From: Amaurobius ferox
Taxonomy: Eukaryota > Arthropoda > Arachnida > Araneae > Amaurobiidae
Length of the DNA: 64,000 bases
NCBI GenBank assembly: GCA_951213105.1
Contig: OX578138.1
Coordinates: forward strand, 93,588,914 to 93,652,913
Direction: 5' to 3'
Shown here: positions 1 to 11,824 of the stretch, piece by piece
Layout: the number at the start of each line of letters is the position of its first letter
How positions within the stretch are numbered: the first letter of the stretch is position 1
Position numbers and translations under genes: made by a program
The notes under the pieces: generated by a model
What the model saw: the letters and a program-made list of their open reading frames with translations, nothing else
Database searches by the model: none
Told to the model about the DNA's origin: nothing

Positions 1-179
1 ACACATAGCATCTGAAGCACTGAAAAGGCATTCTTATATATCTCATATGGAAATATCCAAAAATCCCGAAACACTTGACAAAATTACCAAAATTACTGTC
101 AACATTATCGGTCAAGTAATCAACAGTTCACAAAATCGGTCCCAAGATCGCCAACTTTGTCGCAAAGTTAAGCGGCCCG

Positions 180-445
180 AACATCAAAGCGTGTGTGTAC
201 TGTTATCCCGGAGTGAAGGGGCACCTACGCACCACGTCCACAAGACCCCCCAGGGTGTCTCATGGCGAACGGGAGGATATTTGCAGCTTCACTTTTTATA
301 GAAGCCCCCCGAAGGATGGAAGTCTGACTTGGCTTCGACATGACAACATCCATGCCCGCTGGCGGGATTCGAACCCGCAACCCGGCAATCCAGCGATCAG
401 ACGGAAACGCATGCCCCTGACCGCTCAACCACCGGATCGGCTGAA
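180..445 (-). repeat. tRNA-derived SINE (family K)
   Basis: Read on the minus strand, 440 to 356 carries a tRNA-like promoter: a box A-like TGGTTGAGCGG near 430 and a clear box B, GGTTCGAATCC, near 370, in the order and spacing used by RNA polymerase III. Downstream on the same strand comes a non-tRNA body with a run of G and an A-rich stretch. This is the usual plan of a tRNA-derived SINE. It is unlikely to be a working tRNA gene because I could not fold a clean acceptor stem. The short open frames over it are incidental. No second copy is visible in this window, so the 3' limit is approximate. Confidence 0.6.
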
Positions 446-456
446 CATCATAGTAA

Positions 457-1020
457 TCTATATAAATGACATTGAAAATCTGTCTGTGTGTTTATTTGGG
501 CGCATATTTGTGGGATTGATTGTGTATTTATTTATCTCATCATTACGGTAAACGGCTGCACGGAATTAGGTGAATCTTTCGGAATAGATTTGCAGTAGCC
601 TCACTTAAAATTTAGTCTATATTTTGAGTTCCTGGGAACAGGGTTTGTCTCGATATTAACTGAAAACGCTCAATTTAATCTTCCATTGAGATAGCATTAT
701 GCTGACGCTATTTCTTCCACCAATTTATTTAAATATAATTATATCATGTCGCTTAGCAATGGATTTAAATCCAATGCGTTTATGACGGGTTTTGTAAAAT
801 ATTTTCCTATTTAAATAGTAAATATATATGCATAAAATAAATTTAATCGATATTGCATTTTTGACTGGATTATATCAATTGCAGTCTCCAGGTTTAAACA
901 TTATTATTATTGGTACTTTCGGGGATTATTGATAATACGTCACTTTAATACGTCACCGTTTAATTTTAACAAAAATTGTTGAAACTCATATTGTACTAAG
1001 GGTAATCTTCTAAGTTCAAT
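457..1020 (+). mobile_element. Helitron-like element family G, copy 1, 3' truncated
   Basis: Begins with TCTATATAAAT directly after an A, which matches the 5'-TC start and A/T target of Helitrons. The sequence from about 620 to 1020 aligns by eye with 43975-44340 (plus) and with the minus strand of 50273-51414; for example, the block GCTTAGCAATGGATTTAAAT is shared. No Rep/helicase coding sequence is present, so it is non-autonomous. It stops at a G-run near 1024, where a family A copy begins, so the 3' hairpin end seen in the other copies is missing. Confidence 0.6.
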
Positions 1021-1029
1021 CTAAGGGGG

Positions 1030-2400
1030 GGGGGGGTGCGTTTGTGCGTGTGTATGTGTTGTGCGCGCGCCTGTTGTGTACGTGTGTGTGTGTGTGTGGA
1101 GATGATATCTCACGAATGAATAGATTCGAACGAAATTTGGTACAAAAATTATAATCTGTGAAGACTGGAACCCTATTATTTTTAAACACAATCGATTTTA
1201 CAGACCACTCCTAAATTTTGGAATGAAATTTTGCAGAATATCGTCAAAAAATCAAAACCTCCAATAAATTTATATAAATAATGATTTCTTATGTAATTTT
1301 AAATTATAATACAATTGACATAAAAATTAGACTACTAGTAAGAACTGTTCTCGAGATATTGCACATTTTTCAAATAAATTTATCAAAACTTCACATAAAA
1401 TAAAAAAAAATAGTTATCTATCGTAACATATGTTCACTTGTCCTATGCAATATTATGTGATAAATTTGTTAACATCATTCTTGTGGATCTAGCACGTTCC
1501 ACTTATGAGACAAGGTACCACGGGTACTAGTTTGTTATTCGTATGCCGATAGTCATTTACCTACTATAATAATAACTTATTCCTCATCTATATTGCTTGA
1601 GGAATTTTTAGCGATAAATTTGGTGGAATGTCGTCATCTTTGCAACTTTATAAAATGTTGCCAAATTGGCGAAAATATTATGAAATTGGTAAAAATGAGG
1701 CTAAATCAATAAAAATGACGACTAATTGATGAAAATTAAATACCTTAGAAAAAACATAAGAATTGACTATAAGAATAACCCATTTCAATGTCAGTTCATT
1801 CATCTGTCAATGAAGTAAATTTATTGCATTATATAAGCAAAGTCATGTGCTGCACAAGTCAGATTATTTTATTTGCGCAGCAATTTACAAAATGCAATTA
1901 TGGTTAGTGCGCAGAGTCACATATTATACTTAAAAACACATAATACAAATAAAATATAAAGTAAAACTTGTTATTCGTATGCCGATAGTCATTTACATAC
2001 TATAATAATAACCTATTCCTCACCCATATTGTTTGAGGAATTTTTAGCTATAAATTTCGCGAAATATCGTCATCTTTGCAAAATTTTGCCAAATTGGCGA
2101 AAATATTATCAAATTGGTAAAAATGAGGCTAAATCAATAAAAATGACGAATAATTGATGAAAATTAAATACCTTAGAAAAAACATAAGAATTGACTATAA
2201 GAATAACATATTTCAATATCTGTTCATTCTTCTGTCAATGAAGTAAATTCATTGCATTATATAAGCAAAGTCACGTGCTGCACAAGTCAGATTATTTTAT
2301 TTGCGCAGCAATTTACAAAATGCAATTATGGTTAGTGCGCAGAGTCACATATTATACTTAAAAACACATAATCCAAATAACATATAAAGTAAAACTTGAC
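1030..2400 (-). mobile_element. Family A non-autonomous element, decayed, partly duplicated
   Basis: Contains the family A landmarks in reverse order: GT microsatellite, the GAACGAAATTTGGTACAAAA block, the GTTCTCGAGATATTGCACAT block, the GGCGA-type motifs and the terminal CAAGTCAGATT end. The microsatellite end lacks the terminal hairpin. It differs more from the other copies than they do from each other, so it looks like an older insertion. The last part is duplicated in tandem (see the separate entry). Confidence 0.7.
1532..2400. repeat. Tandem duplication, about 436-bp unit
   Basis: 1532-1968 and 1969-2400 are direct repeats that both start TTGTTATTCGTATGCCGATAG and end with TAAAGTAAAACTTG. 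The two units differ by a modest number of substitutions. Each unit includes the end of a family A copy plus about 110 bp of flanking DNA, so the duplication happened after the insertion. Confidence 0.9.
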
Positions 2401-2984
2401 AAGAAATATCTTTACAAGTCTGCACGAAATATTTTCTCAAACAGCATTCCTCTTTTGTAACCCGCCCCTTCAACTTCCACAGTTGTTTCACCTCTAACTA
2501 CTTCCTAATATCATCACTTTAGTCATGTATCGGAAGAAGTTAATGTCAGTCACTGAGTTGAGGTAATAAGAAAATCTATAAAACAATTGCAACAGAGCGT
2601 TGCGTGTTGTTAAGTTGACAGAAGCAAATCAAACCAGGCAGTGTGACCCCTTCTCAGTGCAAGCGTAGAAGCAAATAATTGGGTTACTGTATATTTTTCT
2701 ATCATTACCTATAATTATCTAAATAATCAATGAAGAGCTTTTTTTTAATATAAACTTAAACGACCATGGAAGTGTATCTTCACCATCATATTATTAACAG
2801 TTTTTCACTATACATTTTAGTGCAGGAGGATTTGATAATCATACCTTGTAACAAAAATTCTAAAGAACAAGGTGAAAAGAAAAATAATATCAGATAGGAT
2901 TCCGTATCCATTAATCTCGACAATTCCTTATACATAAAAGCAACACTCAGTATTCACCTTCGCATTCCAAAATTTAATTTATCA
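2401..2984. other. No gene seen
   Basis: AT-rich DNA without a convincing open frame, RNA gene or recognised repeat. A slightly less AT-rich patch lies around 2440-2660. Confidence 0.5.
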
Positions 2985-3230
2985 GTTATCTTGTTTTTCT
3001 AGACATTTATTTACTTTTATCTCCTTTCTGCTTCTTCTTCATGGCAATTTTTACAAAAACAGGAATGCACCATTTCGGTCTGCGCATCCATTCCTCACTG
3101 TCAACACTGCCAAAGATATCATTTGAGCCAGTAATTAATGACTTTCAGCCATTTTGTGCTTCACCCCTGATCGCTCGTCTAGAAATTATCAGAAGATGAA
3201 TTTGATACTGAAGTGAGGATTATGAGTTTG
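2985..3230 (+). repeat. Family C repeat, decayed copy
   Basis: Shares ordered blocks with 5455-5930, 16175-16730 and 19335-19890: the CTTCATG.CAATTTTTACAAAA block, CTGCCAAAGATATCA, a GTAATTAATGACTT block and the terminal ATTATGAGT block. This is the most diverged of the four copies. No coding capacity. Confidence 0.6.
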
Positions 3231-3337
3231 TGAACTTATTTGAAGACAGTATGGGTTCCCTGGTTAGCATGATAATATTCTATATCTTGACATTTCAGGA
3301 GTTTCAATGTAGTAACAATAATGGGGGTACATATTGG

Positions 3338-3339
3338 GG

Positions 3340-3370
<31 letters not shown>

Positions 3371-3408
3371 ATATATGTGTGTGTGTGTATGTGTGTGTGT
3401 GTGTGTTT
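3338..3408. repeat. Compound (AT)n/(GT)n microsatellite
   Basis: Alternating TA tract followed directly by a GT tract. The short open frames on both strands here are low-complexity translations and not genes. Confidence 0.95.
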
Positions 3409-3409
3409 G

Positions 3410-4137
3410 GAGTTCTGTAAGCAATACTATTGTGTTGAAAACCTATAAAGTCATAACCTAATTGGGTATCAATGTTTACAGGATGTCTATAAAGTAAATA
3501 TTGAGCAATTTGATATCAATAATCCCTAATCAAAGCAAAAAATGGTCTCATTCTGTGACGTAGAGTAAAAATATATATTCTAATAATATATACACTTTGC
3601 CCAAAAGGAAGGGTTTTATAGTTCTGCAAACTTTAAGCGATATGTACCCAGTTGTACTTCAGGACTAAAACATCTTGCTGTCCTGTATGATGCAGAATTT
3701 TTCTTGATAAATTAACAGTTTAACATAAGCGCCTTTTTTCGGTAGATGCTTATATAGATCTAATTTTATTGCATTGCATTATATTGACACCCAACTGAAC
3801 TTACAGATGAACAGGCTATATTTAAGCACACGAGACTTACATTGACTACACCCGAATGCTACAAATTAAAGTGGAAACTAAAATACTACGAGCATGCATG
3901 CATACGCAAACATATACACCTAAATCCGGGGTCTAGTATTCTGAAGGATAAATAATGGGCCATTTGGCTTTATATATGTAAAACAATCTTCGACCTTTGC
4001 TCATTATTTTCAGCTACTTTGTCGGTAATTTCAGCAAATTGTCAGAAAAACGTCATTTACAGGCGTTCATGAAAATTCCAGCTTCATGTCTAAAATATTC
4101 AGCTAATTATCATCTGACGACACGTTATCTTTGTTAT
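3410..4137. other. No gene seen
   Basis: AT-rich sequence up to the transposon end at 4139. No supported feature. Confidence 0.5.
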
Positions 4138-4138
4138 A

Positions 4139-4857
4139 CAGGGTGATTAAAAAAAGATGAGCCAAACTTTACGAGGTGGTAGTAAACACCAAACAAAGCA
4201 TTTTTCGTCATAGATTACCGGGGCGGAAATGAAATGTAAATGAGCCAGTTAATGGTGAAACCGACGACGTGAAGCAAAAACACAAGAATGACTTAAAGTT
4301 ATACAATGACATTTAATAAACAATAATTACAGTAATGGCTCAAAAGAGCGACCCCCAACCTGAATGCACATCTCACGGCGGCGATGGAGAGATTGGAACA
4401 CTCTCAAACAGACTAGCCATGTCGCGCACTTTGGCAGCAGCGGTCGAAATTGTCCTCCTCAGATTTAAGGGGAGATTCTTGAGATATCCCCACAACAGGA
4501 AGATCCATAGATAACAATCAACTTTTTCCCTACTTGTAAGTTCCTCCATCGTCTCAAAAGTTGGAGCTGCTAATAACTGCAGGAAAATGATAAGGCCATG
4601 CATTCGGTGTTACGAAATTTGCATAAAGGTTCTTCTTCTTCCCCAGATAAAACTTGCATACGTGGTTTCATTCTTCAACCGGAAAATAACAACCAGAATG
4701 ACGCTTTTATGTTTGCGGAGCGGCTGCTTCCCAAAGTGTAAGTGTCCTGTAACGCCTTTGCGTTTCACTTCCGATCCTGTAAACTATGATGAAAAAAGTT
4801 TGGTTTGGTTTGTAGTACAACTCGTGAAGATTGGCCCATCTTTTTTTAATCACTCTG
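4139..4857 (-). mobile_element. Internally deleted Tc1/mariner-like element with terminal inverted repeats
   Basis: The left end CAGGGTGATTAAAAAAAGAT and the right end, read in reverse complement, CAGAGTGATTAAAAAAAGAT are inverted repeats that stay similar for about 60 bp (GAGCCAAACTTTACGAG versus GGGCCAATCTTCACGAG). The left flank is TA; the right flank is TGTA, so the expected TA duplication is imperfect. At about 720 bp it is roughly half to two thirds the usual length of an autonomous mariner, so it is probably a deleted, non-autonomous copy. Confidence 0.75.
4373..4603 (-). pseudogene. Remnant of transposase C-terminal region
   Basis: A 76-codon minus-strand frame lies inside the 4139-4857 element. 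Its middle reads LLWGYLKNLP, which resembles the FWLWGYLK-type segment that follows the third catalytic Asp in Tc1/mariner transposases. The first and second catalytic residues and the N-terminal DNA-binding domain are not recognisable, so nothing functional remains. The assignment depends mainly on this one motif and on the surrounding inverted repeats; without the repeats I would not have called it. Confidence 0.45.
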
Positions 4858-4861
4858 TGTA

Positions 4862-5454
4862 TTATCATAACCATCAGGAACCTTACTTCCCGTTACGTAT
4901 ATCTGATTATCCTGAAACTTTCAGTAATATGCTTGCAAATGTTTTACAGTGTAGATGGACCATTTAGTATATGAAAAGGACATTGCAGATTAAATGTCTT
5001 GGTCTGAGAAATTTATTGTAAAGAAGTTTTTTGGCTCTGAAAACTTTGTGTTTCGTAATGAAAGGGACTGACATTTCCGTTATGGTAAAGATTAATGAAA
5101 AATTTTAAAGTGTAAAGGAGGGTTTTGAATACTTGGATACAAGAAGGGACAACAGGAATGAATAACTTGTTCGGACTTTAAATACAACTGCAAGTCTTAA
5201 TCAATATATCACTTTCTAAACACAATACACTCTTAAATAGTATGATATAACGCTACTACAATGCTTAATGGACTGCTTCATTCATAAAAAGAACTAATGT
5301 ACTAAGAACTAATGAACAACTTCGTCGGTAAAATGTATGTTTTATTATCATATATAATGGCTTTAGTAACTTATTTTAAATGAGCCAAATTTAAATCGTA
5401 CCTCTAACAAAAAATCTGAACAATCAAAATCCATTAGAGCTTTATATTACAGAA
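4862..5454. other. No gene seen
   Basis: AT-rich. The longest frame here only extends out of the transposon end. No recognised element. Confidence 0.5.
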
Positions 5455-5930
5455 TTTTTATCAAACAGCTCATTCAAGAACATCACTCTAAAGCCATTAA
5501 TGTTTTTTGGGCTGTATTGTCGCCTATTCTTCATGACGATTTTTACAAAATCTGAAATCCAAATTTTTATGTTATCGTCTCTTTTCCTTAATGTAGTGTC
5601 AGTGAAATCTGGATTTCTCTATCAGTTCTTTGCTGTCGGCGCTGCCAAAAATATCAATTAAGTCCGTAATTAATGACTTATCACTATGTTAGGCAGCTCT
5701 CTTAATCGCCCATTTCAAAATTTTCGAAGGGGATTTCAAAACGGTAAGGGAAGGGGGGGGGGTGATAATTATGAGTATGTGCTTTCGCACTTAATTCCTT
5801 CCCTCGTGATACGTTGTTTGCGTTAGGGACTGAAATAGAATGATGTCGCTTGGGTAGATTAATTGCATTTTACAATAAAATTTGATGAAACGATAAAGTG
5901 GAAATTTTATACCTTCCATGAAGAATAGGG
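5455..5930 (+). repeat. Family C repeat
   Basis: Aligns by eye with 16175-16730 and 19335-19890. Shared blocks include ATATCAATTAAGTCCGTAAT, the AAATTTTCGAAG block, a G-run and TTATGAGTATGTG. The copy contains a G11-class run near 5754. It is interrupted at 5931 by the composite SINE. Non-coding. Confidence 0.75.
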
Positions 5931-6316
5931 TTGTTGTTGTTGAGACCCAGACCGTCCGACCTACCAGAAAGGTGTAAGGTAACTGTTTGGACGGCCGGGA
6001 AGTGCCAACCAATTTAGACCGGAACCCAGTGGGGGAGGCATCCACAGGGACCGTACCCTCCTTCCCCTACCACCAACCTCTCGGAAGGACTTACGGACCC
6101 ACATGTTTAACGTGATCGTACTCCGCATGAACACGGCGGCAGTTCTGGCAGCGGCGAGAATCGCGCGCTAACCACTGGGCTGCCGCGCCCGAAAAGAGCC
6201 AACAACACGCGGTGTTCCCAGGTGGTCACCCACCCAAGTACTAACCGCGCCCGATGCTGCCTGACTTCGGTGATCTAACGAGAACCGGTGTTTTCAGCAC
6301 GGTACGGTCGTTGGCG
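5931..6316 (-). mobile_element. Complete composite 5S rRNA/tRNA SINE (family D)
   Basis: Direct repeats TGAAGAATAGGG at 5919-5930 and 6317-6328 flank the element exactly, so they are target-site duplications and define a 386-bp unit. On the minus strand its order is: 5S rRNA-like head (6315-6198), tRNA-like segment (about 6190-6140), a central body, and a tail ending in the microsatellite CAACAACAACAA. The tRNA part is shortened here (box B is damaged) compared with the copies at 25-26 kb. Chimeric 5S-tRNA heads are known in vertebrate AmnSINE1; the body here is not one I recognise. Confidence 0.9.
6198..6315 (-). other. 5S rRNA-derived SINE head
   Basis: The minus strand reads GCCAACGACC at its start and GTGTTGTTGGC at its end, and includes AACACCGGTTCTCGTTAGAT and GGGTGGGTGACC, which are the conserved 5S rRNA segments including the internal control region. 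At 118 nt it is essentially full length. It is not annotated as a 5S gene because it is fused directly to the SINE and lies inside the target-site duplications. Confidence 0.9.
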
Positions 6317-6479
6317 TGAAGAATAGGGTGTCCGAATAGGGGGGGGGGGACAAAAATTTTGACATACTATTGTTTTTACAGATAAGTTTTCCTTGAACTG
6401 TCTATTTATCATGATCTGCTATAGATATAGATTTTATGACTGATATATATATATTTAGTATCAAATTATGAAGGAGGTA

Positions 6480-7130
6480 GAGGGGTCAAGCATTTAAGGG
6501 GCGTTAAGAATTTCCAATGCGGTTCTTTTTTCATTTCCAGTTCAATTTTTTTAATTTACTTGAAATATCTATTTCCCAAGATTGGCCAGGAATAGACCTT
6601 AGGATGAAATAAACATTATATTTATTCTGGAGCACGTAGAGTAACTTTCTAATGTCTTCCACTTTGGGTTATACTTTTAAATTCCTGTTCATAGAATTTT
6701 CTTGAAACATCCATTTTTCCAGATTGGCTACGGATAAAGCTTGGATGACAGAAATTTTCTATGTATAGAATAATAATGAATGCATAAAATAGTATATTTC
6801 TCCCGATTGGCTAGAAATAGAGTTTTGGTTAAATTAAACATCAAATTCTTGAGGACGTAGATTGACTTTCTAAAGACTTCCACTTTCGGTTATTCTTTTC
6901 ATTTTTTTTCATAGAATTTTTTTAAACATCCATTTTTCAAGATTGTCTATAGATAAAACTTGGATGACATGAATACAGAATCGAATTTCAGACATATATA
7001 AAAAGGGGAGGGGGAGTTCAATAAGGGTTTTCACTTCAAAAAAAAATTTTGAAACATATATTTTTCAGATGATAACTCATATGTATGGATTCAGTATCGA
7101 ATTCCAGATGGGATCTCAAGAATTCAAGAA
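6480..7130 (+). repeat. Decayed tandem repeat (family H)
   Basis: At least two units of a few hundred bp contain the order: AAGATTGGCCAGGAATAGA-type block, ACGTAGA..GACTTTCTAA block, CTTCCACTTTNGGTTAT block, and TTGAAACATCCATTTTTC block. Similar blocks recur at 51590-51940. No coding potential. Confidence 0.6.
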
Positions 7131-7530
7131 TCTCAAGGAATGCATTATGTACGACTATAAAGTATGTAAAGTATGTGTGTTATAATTGATAAAATGCGAT
7201 AATCACTATTTTTGATGTGAATTGCATCTATGGTTGGGGTAATAAAAAAAACACTTTAGACAATTATCTCTTTAAACCCAAATAAATAAAAATATTAAAC
7301 AATTTCCAGTCTTGTTGGAAATATGGTAACGTTCATGAATGTATGAAATAAGTTCAATATTTTATAATTTTGATTTTTTTTTTCAGAAAAAACTAAAAAT
7401 ATTTGGGTCGAGCGAGTTTTTATTTCACTTTGCTCACTTTTATTAGAAATATCTTCTAAGCTATAAAAGATAGCTATAATCAGGGAGCGACAAATATGTT
7501 CCATAAAAATCCTATTTAGTAAAATAAATT
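7131..7530. other. No gene seen
   Basis: AT-rich; a 69-codon minus frame has no recognisable motif and is treated as chance. Confidence 0.5.
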
Positions 7531-8850
7531 GTTTTTAACATTTTACAACGAAGTTGAAAAGTGTTTATGACTTTGTTCATTCTGTTTGTCTGTCTGTCCG
7601 TCTGTCTGTCTGTTAGCACAATAACTGCCGTAAAAATGACTTAATCAAAATGAAATTTTAGTATGTTGTTCAGACGGTCTGTAGGACCTATGGGAATATA
7701 AATGAATAATATCACCCAATTAGTTTTGGATTGAAACCGGGTTGAAAAAATGAAATGCATTGAGCGCAATGGAACCTAATTTTTCAAACATTTTTAAGCG
7801 GATTTAAAATTCACAAATTGCTTCGAAAATTTTAGGTAATATTCAAATTGTTCCATAAAATATTTTAAAAAAAATCAGCGAAATATATTCAGTAGTTCTT
7901 TAAATAAAAATTAAAATAATAATAACGCCTCTTATATGAAGCGATCACGTGACCATGATATGAAAAGATCACATGGCCCACTTCAAAATGATATATGGCA
8001 TCCATCTTGTCTCAAAATCGTGATTTTTAAAGTTCTTTTTAATTCATATTGAGTGTTGTATCCGTCCTAAAACCGCTTTATTTTTGTTTAAATTCTGTGC
8101 ATCTACATACTGAAACAACGCAATTACAATATATTTGAGTTTAAATGCTCTTCCAAATTTGATTATTTCTTCAACGAAGCCTATTTTTCACCTATATAAA
8201 ATGTAAACAGCAAAATATGTAGAATTAGTTGCATTAGAATTGCTGTATTCCTTTAACACAATATCATTTAGTTCATGGAGTCTCCGTAGCTGATATGAAT
8301 GAAATATTCATTGATTTCATAAAGAGAAGGACGAGTTTTTTCGATGAAGTTTTACGCATAGAGTTTAATTACTTGTAGCTCCATGGTCTTAATTTTTAAA
8401 TAAAATAAATTATTACAGTATTGTGATGAATGACATGAATGGGAAATTATTTATGAATGAAATGCTGCTTTTATAGAGAGAGCCAGGCGTGTTATTTTTT
8501 CTATGACATTATTTGAATGAATTTCAGTTGTTTTCGATGAAATATAATAAATTATCGTTGTATTATGACAATTCTAAAATTATTACCGAGGAATGTATCA
8601 CCTTTTAGAGATGTTTAAACCAGGCAATTTATATTTCATTGCCGTCATTTGAATGAAGTTTATTTTTTTCGATGAAGGTTTACGTTTTCAAATATAATAA
8701 ATTAATGTAGTATTGTGATAAGTTTTAAAATATCACAGAGGAATGTATTGCATTTTAGACATGTTTAAATAAAATTGCATTGAAGTTGGAAAGTGTTTCA
8801 TAATCAATGCTTTAAGCATGATTGATCTTTCTTGTTATAATTATGCAGTA
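7531..8850 (+). mobile_element. Family B non-autonomous element, copy 1
   Basis: One of five copies of a unit of about 1.3 kb (others at 14020, 18148, 52462, 61982). It starts with a hairpin near 7538-7566 built on AACA(C)TTTTACAAC/GTTGAAAAGTGTT, followed by a CTGT microsatellite, and ends with the palindromic block ATGCTTTAAGCAT and GATCTTTCTTGTT. No frame of meaningful length is conserved between copies. The end structure is compared with family A in the findings. Confidence 0.85.
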
Positions 8851-10060
8851 GTTTTCGCGAAATCGTTTTTTTTCAAGAGTAAAAGAAATTAAAAATGTTT
8901 CGTTTTTCAAAATTGTAACGCTTATATCTCCAGAATTAAAAGTATTTGCTATAAGCTATAAGAAGTAATGTGTAGTTTTTGCGGAAATTTAATTATATTT
9001 TGGATCGAGTTCTTGAGTTTCTAAACTATAATAGTTATAATTTCATAATTTCATTATTTTGACCCATAAAGCTTTCAAATAGGACAGACAACTGTAACAG
9101 TTAAAATGCCAGAGTACACCGCTCAATGTGCTGATCTTCGTGATAAAATATTGGTTTCCCAAGTTCGAAATTTTTTGTTTTGTTATAAAGAAATTATTAA
9201 GTAAACTTGTGGACTTTAATTATCTTTATTAAATGACAAGTTTTAAAGTGCAGAAATAAAAGTATGACATTGAAATACATATTGTTACGATGTATACTCA
9301 AAAATCATGGGTATACGCTCAGTATACAAGAATGAGTCCAAATTTCTGGAAAACTAACACGTTTCATTGCAAGCAAAGCATAAACAGGAATTATATATAG
9401 CAAAACTGCACTGAAATTATGCACTAATTTCACCAAACAACCCATACTATTCTCAAAACATTGAAGTCATTAATTTCACAAAACAGCTGCTAAGATTCTC
9501 AAAATGTTGACGGATATCGCTGTTCAATTTAGCTTGAATCACATCAATTGCTCGCCAACTGAGAAATGACTCCTCATATAGATTTTTCCTGTAGAAACGT
9601 CTAGAAATATCTCATATCTCATAGAATACTGGTTATTTAGAAGTGTTTCCCGAACCTCCGAAAAGTCGCCATATGTGCAATAAATCGTCAAATATGGCTA
9701 CCCTATTCCAAACCTCAGAATCTGAAAACCTTACATTCACGCTACAGGGTTTCCTCTACAGGTGCTCTCTTCGTCTGGTTTTAAAAGGGACTCTAGTGAG
9801 GAAGGACATTATTCACGTTCGTAACAGTCTATATGTATCGCCAGGTATGTTTATAGATTGACCTGAATTTTCCATCTTGTCAGAAATACTGCATTGTTTA
9901 GTTTATATTATATGGCTATACATGAAATCTATGGTAGGGGAATCCGGCTAATCGGAGCGAAAACTAAAATATGAACAGTGTGCGGGTAATTTGCAGCCCT
10001 ACGAGGGCTCTACAAGAATATATAATTGGATTTCAGATCAGATTCTTAGTTTCGGAATAC
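8851..10060. other. No gene seen
   Basis: AT-rich. A 72-codon plus frame at 9643-9861 has no recognisable motif, no clear splice signals and no copy elsewhere in the window. Confidence 0.5.
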
Positions 10061-10064
10061 AGTG

Positions 10065-10242
10065 GATTTCGATATTTTAATATTTTTTTTCATTTTGAAA
10101 ATGTGGTTCTAATTTCGATATTTTAATATTTTTTTTCATTTTGAAAATGTGGTTCTAATTTCGATATTTTAATATTTTTTTTCATTTTGAAAATGTGGTT
10201 CTAATTTCGATATTTTAATATTTTGAACCATTTTGAAAATGT
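10065..10242. repeat. 46-bp minisatellite, four units
   Basis: Units start at 10065, 10111, 10157 and 10203 with AATTTCGATATTTTAATATT (first base varies in unit 1). The first three are nearly identical; the fourth diverges halfway. High identity suggests recent expansion. Confidence 0.95.
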
Positions 10243-10249
10243 TTAAAAA

Positions 10250-10892
10250 GGCAAATTACCCACAAGGTATGTTTTTCATGCAAAACAATTTCTACTCCAT
10301 TTGACTAGAGTCACTGCCGATTTTTTTCCAAATAAGTGTAATTTATGACAGTTATATATAATGAGTGGGAAAATAGCGAGCTCAAACATATTTATTTAGA
10401 AAAGAGATCCTTTGAACCTTTTCTCCTAATATTATTTTTTTTAATTATCTTATGAATTTTTTACTGTATAATAAATGTCTGAAGTATGGTATGATGCTAT
10501 ATTTGTATTTACATGGACAAACTGAAGTTTAAACACAATACAAGAGATAATATAGTTAAAGTTATTCCATGCCCCCACTCCCGGGCTTTCACGTAGTTTT
10601 GACAATGTAGTTTCGACCAATATCCAACATGCCATTTCTATGCCAAGAAGATATTCCGCAGATAATGCTGACGTTAAGCCGCTGAATCGATATAAGAAAA
10701 GAAAGTTGAAAGTATACAAAAGCTAAAGACGGATTGCTCAAGATATAACAGGTGAAAACGGCTATCTGATGATTTTTTTTAATGATTCTGGAACGATCTT
10801 TGGTGCTCAAAGTAGAAGTGCTACCATTTACAAAACAACCACTCTTGAATTGTCAAAATAAGATATTTATTAGAATTACAGCGAAAAGAGCA
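10250..10892. other. No gene seen
   Basis: AT-rich. Overlapping short frames on the minus strand (10450-10810) carry no recognisable domain. Confidence 0.5.
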
Positions 10893-11819
10893 CGAAACAA
10901 AAAATCTGATGTGGGCAGCACATTACTTCCCTTATATAATGCAATGAATTTACTAATTTTACAGTAAAAAAAATGGATTATTTTTATAGTAGATATTTAT
11001 ATTCTTTCCAAGATATCGAATTTTCGTCAATGAGTCGTCATTTTCATTGATTTAGCGTCATTTCTATCCATTTGACGAGTTTTTCGTTAATTTAGCAACA
11101 TTTAAAAAAGTCGCCAAGTTGGCGACATTCCACCAAATTCATCTCCAAAATCTCGCCAAGCGTTATGGTCGAAGAAATAAGTTATTCTTACAGCAGATAA
11201 ATGACTATTGGCGTTCAAATAAAAAGTATTATTCAAAGTATCTTTTTTCAGGAATGGAACGAGCTAGATCCACGAGAATGATGTCACCCAATTTATCGCA
11301 TGGTATTACATGTGAAAAGTGAACATGTTTCTCAATAAGAAATATATTTTTTTCTATATGACTTTTTGATAATGTTTTTGAAAAATGTGCAATATCTCTA
11401 GAACGGTTCATGTTAGCGTTTTAAAATTTATGTCAATCGTTTTTAATGAAAAATTACATAAGACATGTCTATTTGCGTAACTTTATTAGCGGTTTTGATT
11501 TTTTGACGTTTTTTTTCAAAATTTCACTCGAAAATTTAGGGGGGTTCTGAGCATTCGATTGCGCATAAAAACAATAGGCTTCCAGTGTTTATAGATTGTG
11601 ATTTTTGTACCAAATTTAGTTCGAATCGGTCCATTCGTTCGTCAGTTATCGTCTCCACAGTCTCACTGACACACACACACATACACAGGCATCACTTCAA
11701 AAATGTTTGATTGGTGATCAGGGATGCTTGAAACGTGCTTTCCCGTCGAAAACTCGAATTCGAATTTCCGACCCCGTCACAATACTTTCCTTATACATTA
11801 TGTATATAAGGAAAGTAAA
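10893..11819 (+). mobile_element. Family A non-autonomous element
   Basis: Full-length architecture: A-run followed by TCTGATGTGGGCAGCACAT, a CTTCCCTTATATAATG subterminal motif, the CGCCAA/TTGGCG motif cluster (11075-11160), a CGAATCGGTCCATTCG block, a short CA microsatellite and the terminal hairpin CTTTCCTTATACATTATGTA / TATAAGGAAAG. No transposase frame. The short open frames here are shared with other copies only as decayed sequence. Confidence 0.85.
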
Positions 11820-11824
11820 AATTG

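Noticed and set aside
225..428. Overlapping open frames on both strands at 47-551
   Set aside because: They lie on a tRNA-derived SINE and the start of a Helitron-like repeat, with no domain or splice support.
3230..3448. Tyr/Ile/Val/Cys-rich frames at 3230-3448
   Set aside because: Translations of AT and GT microsatellites.
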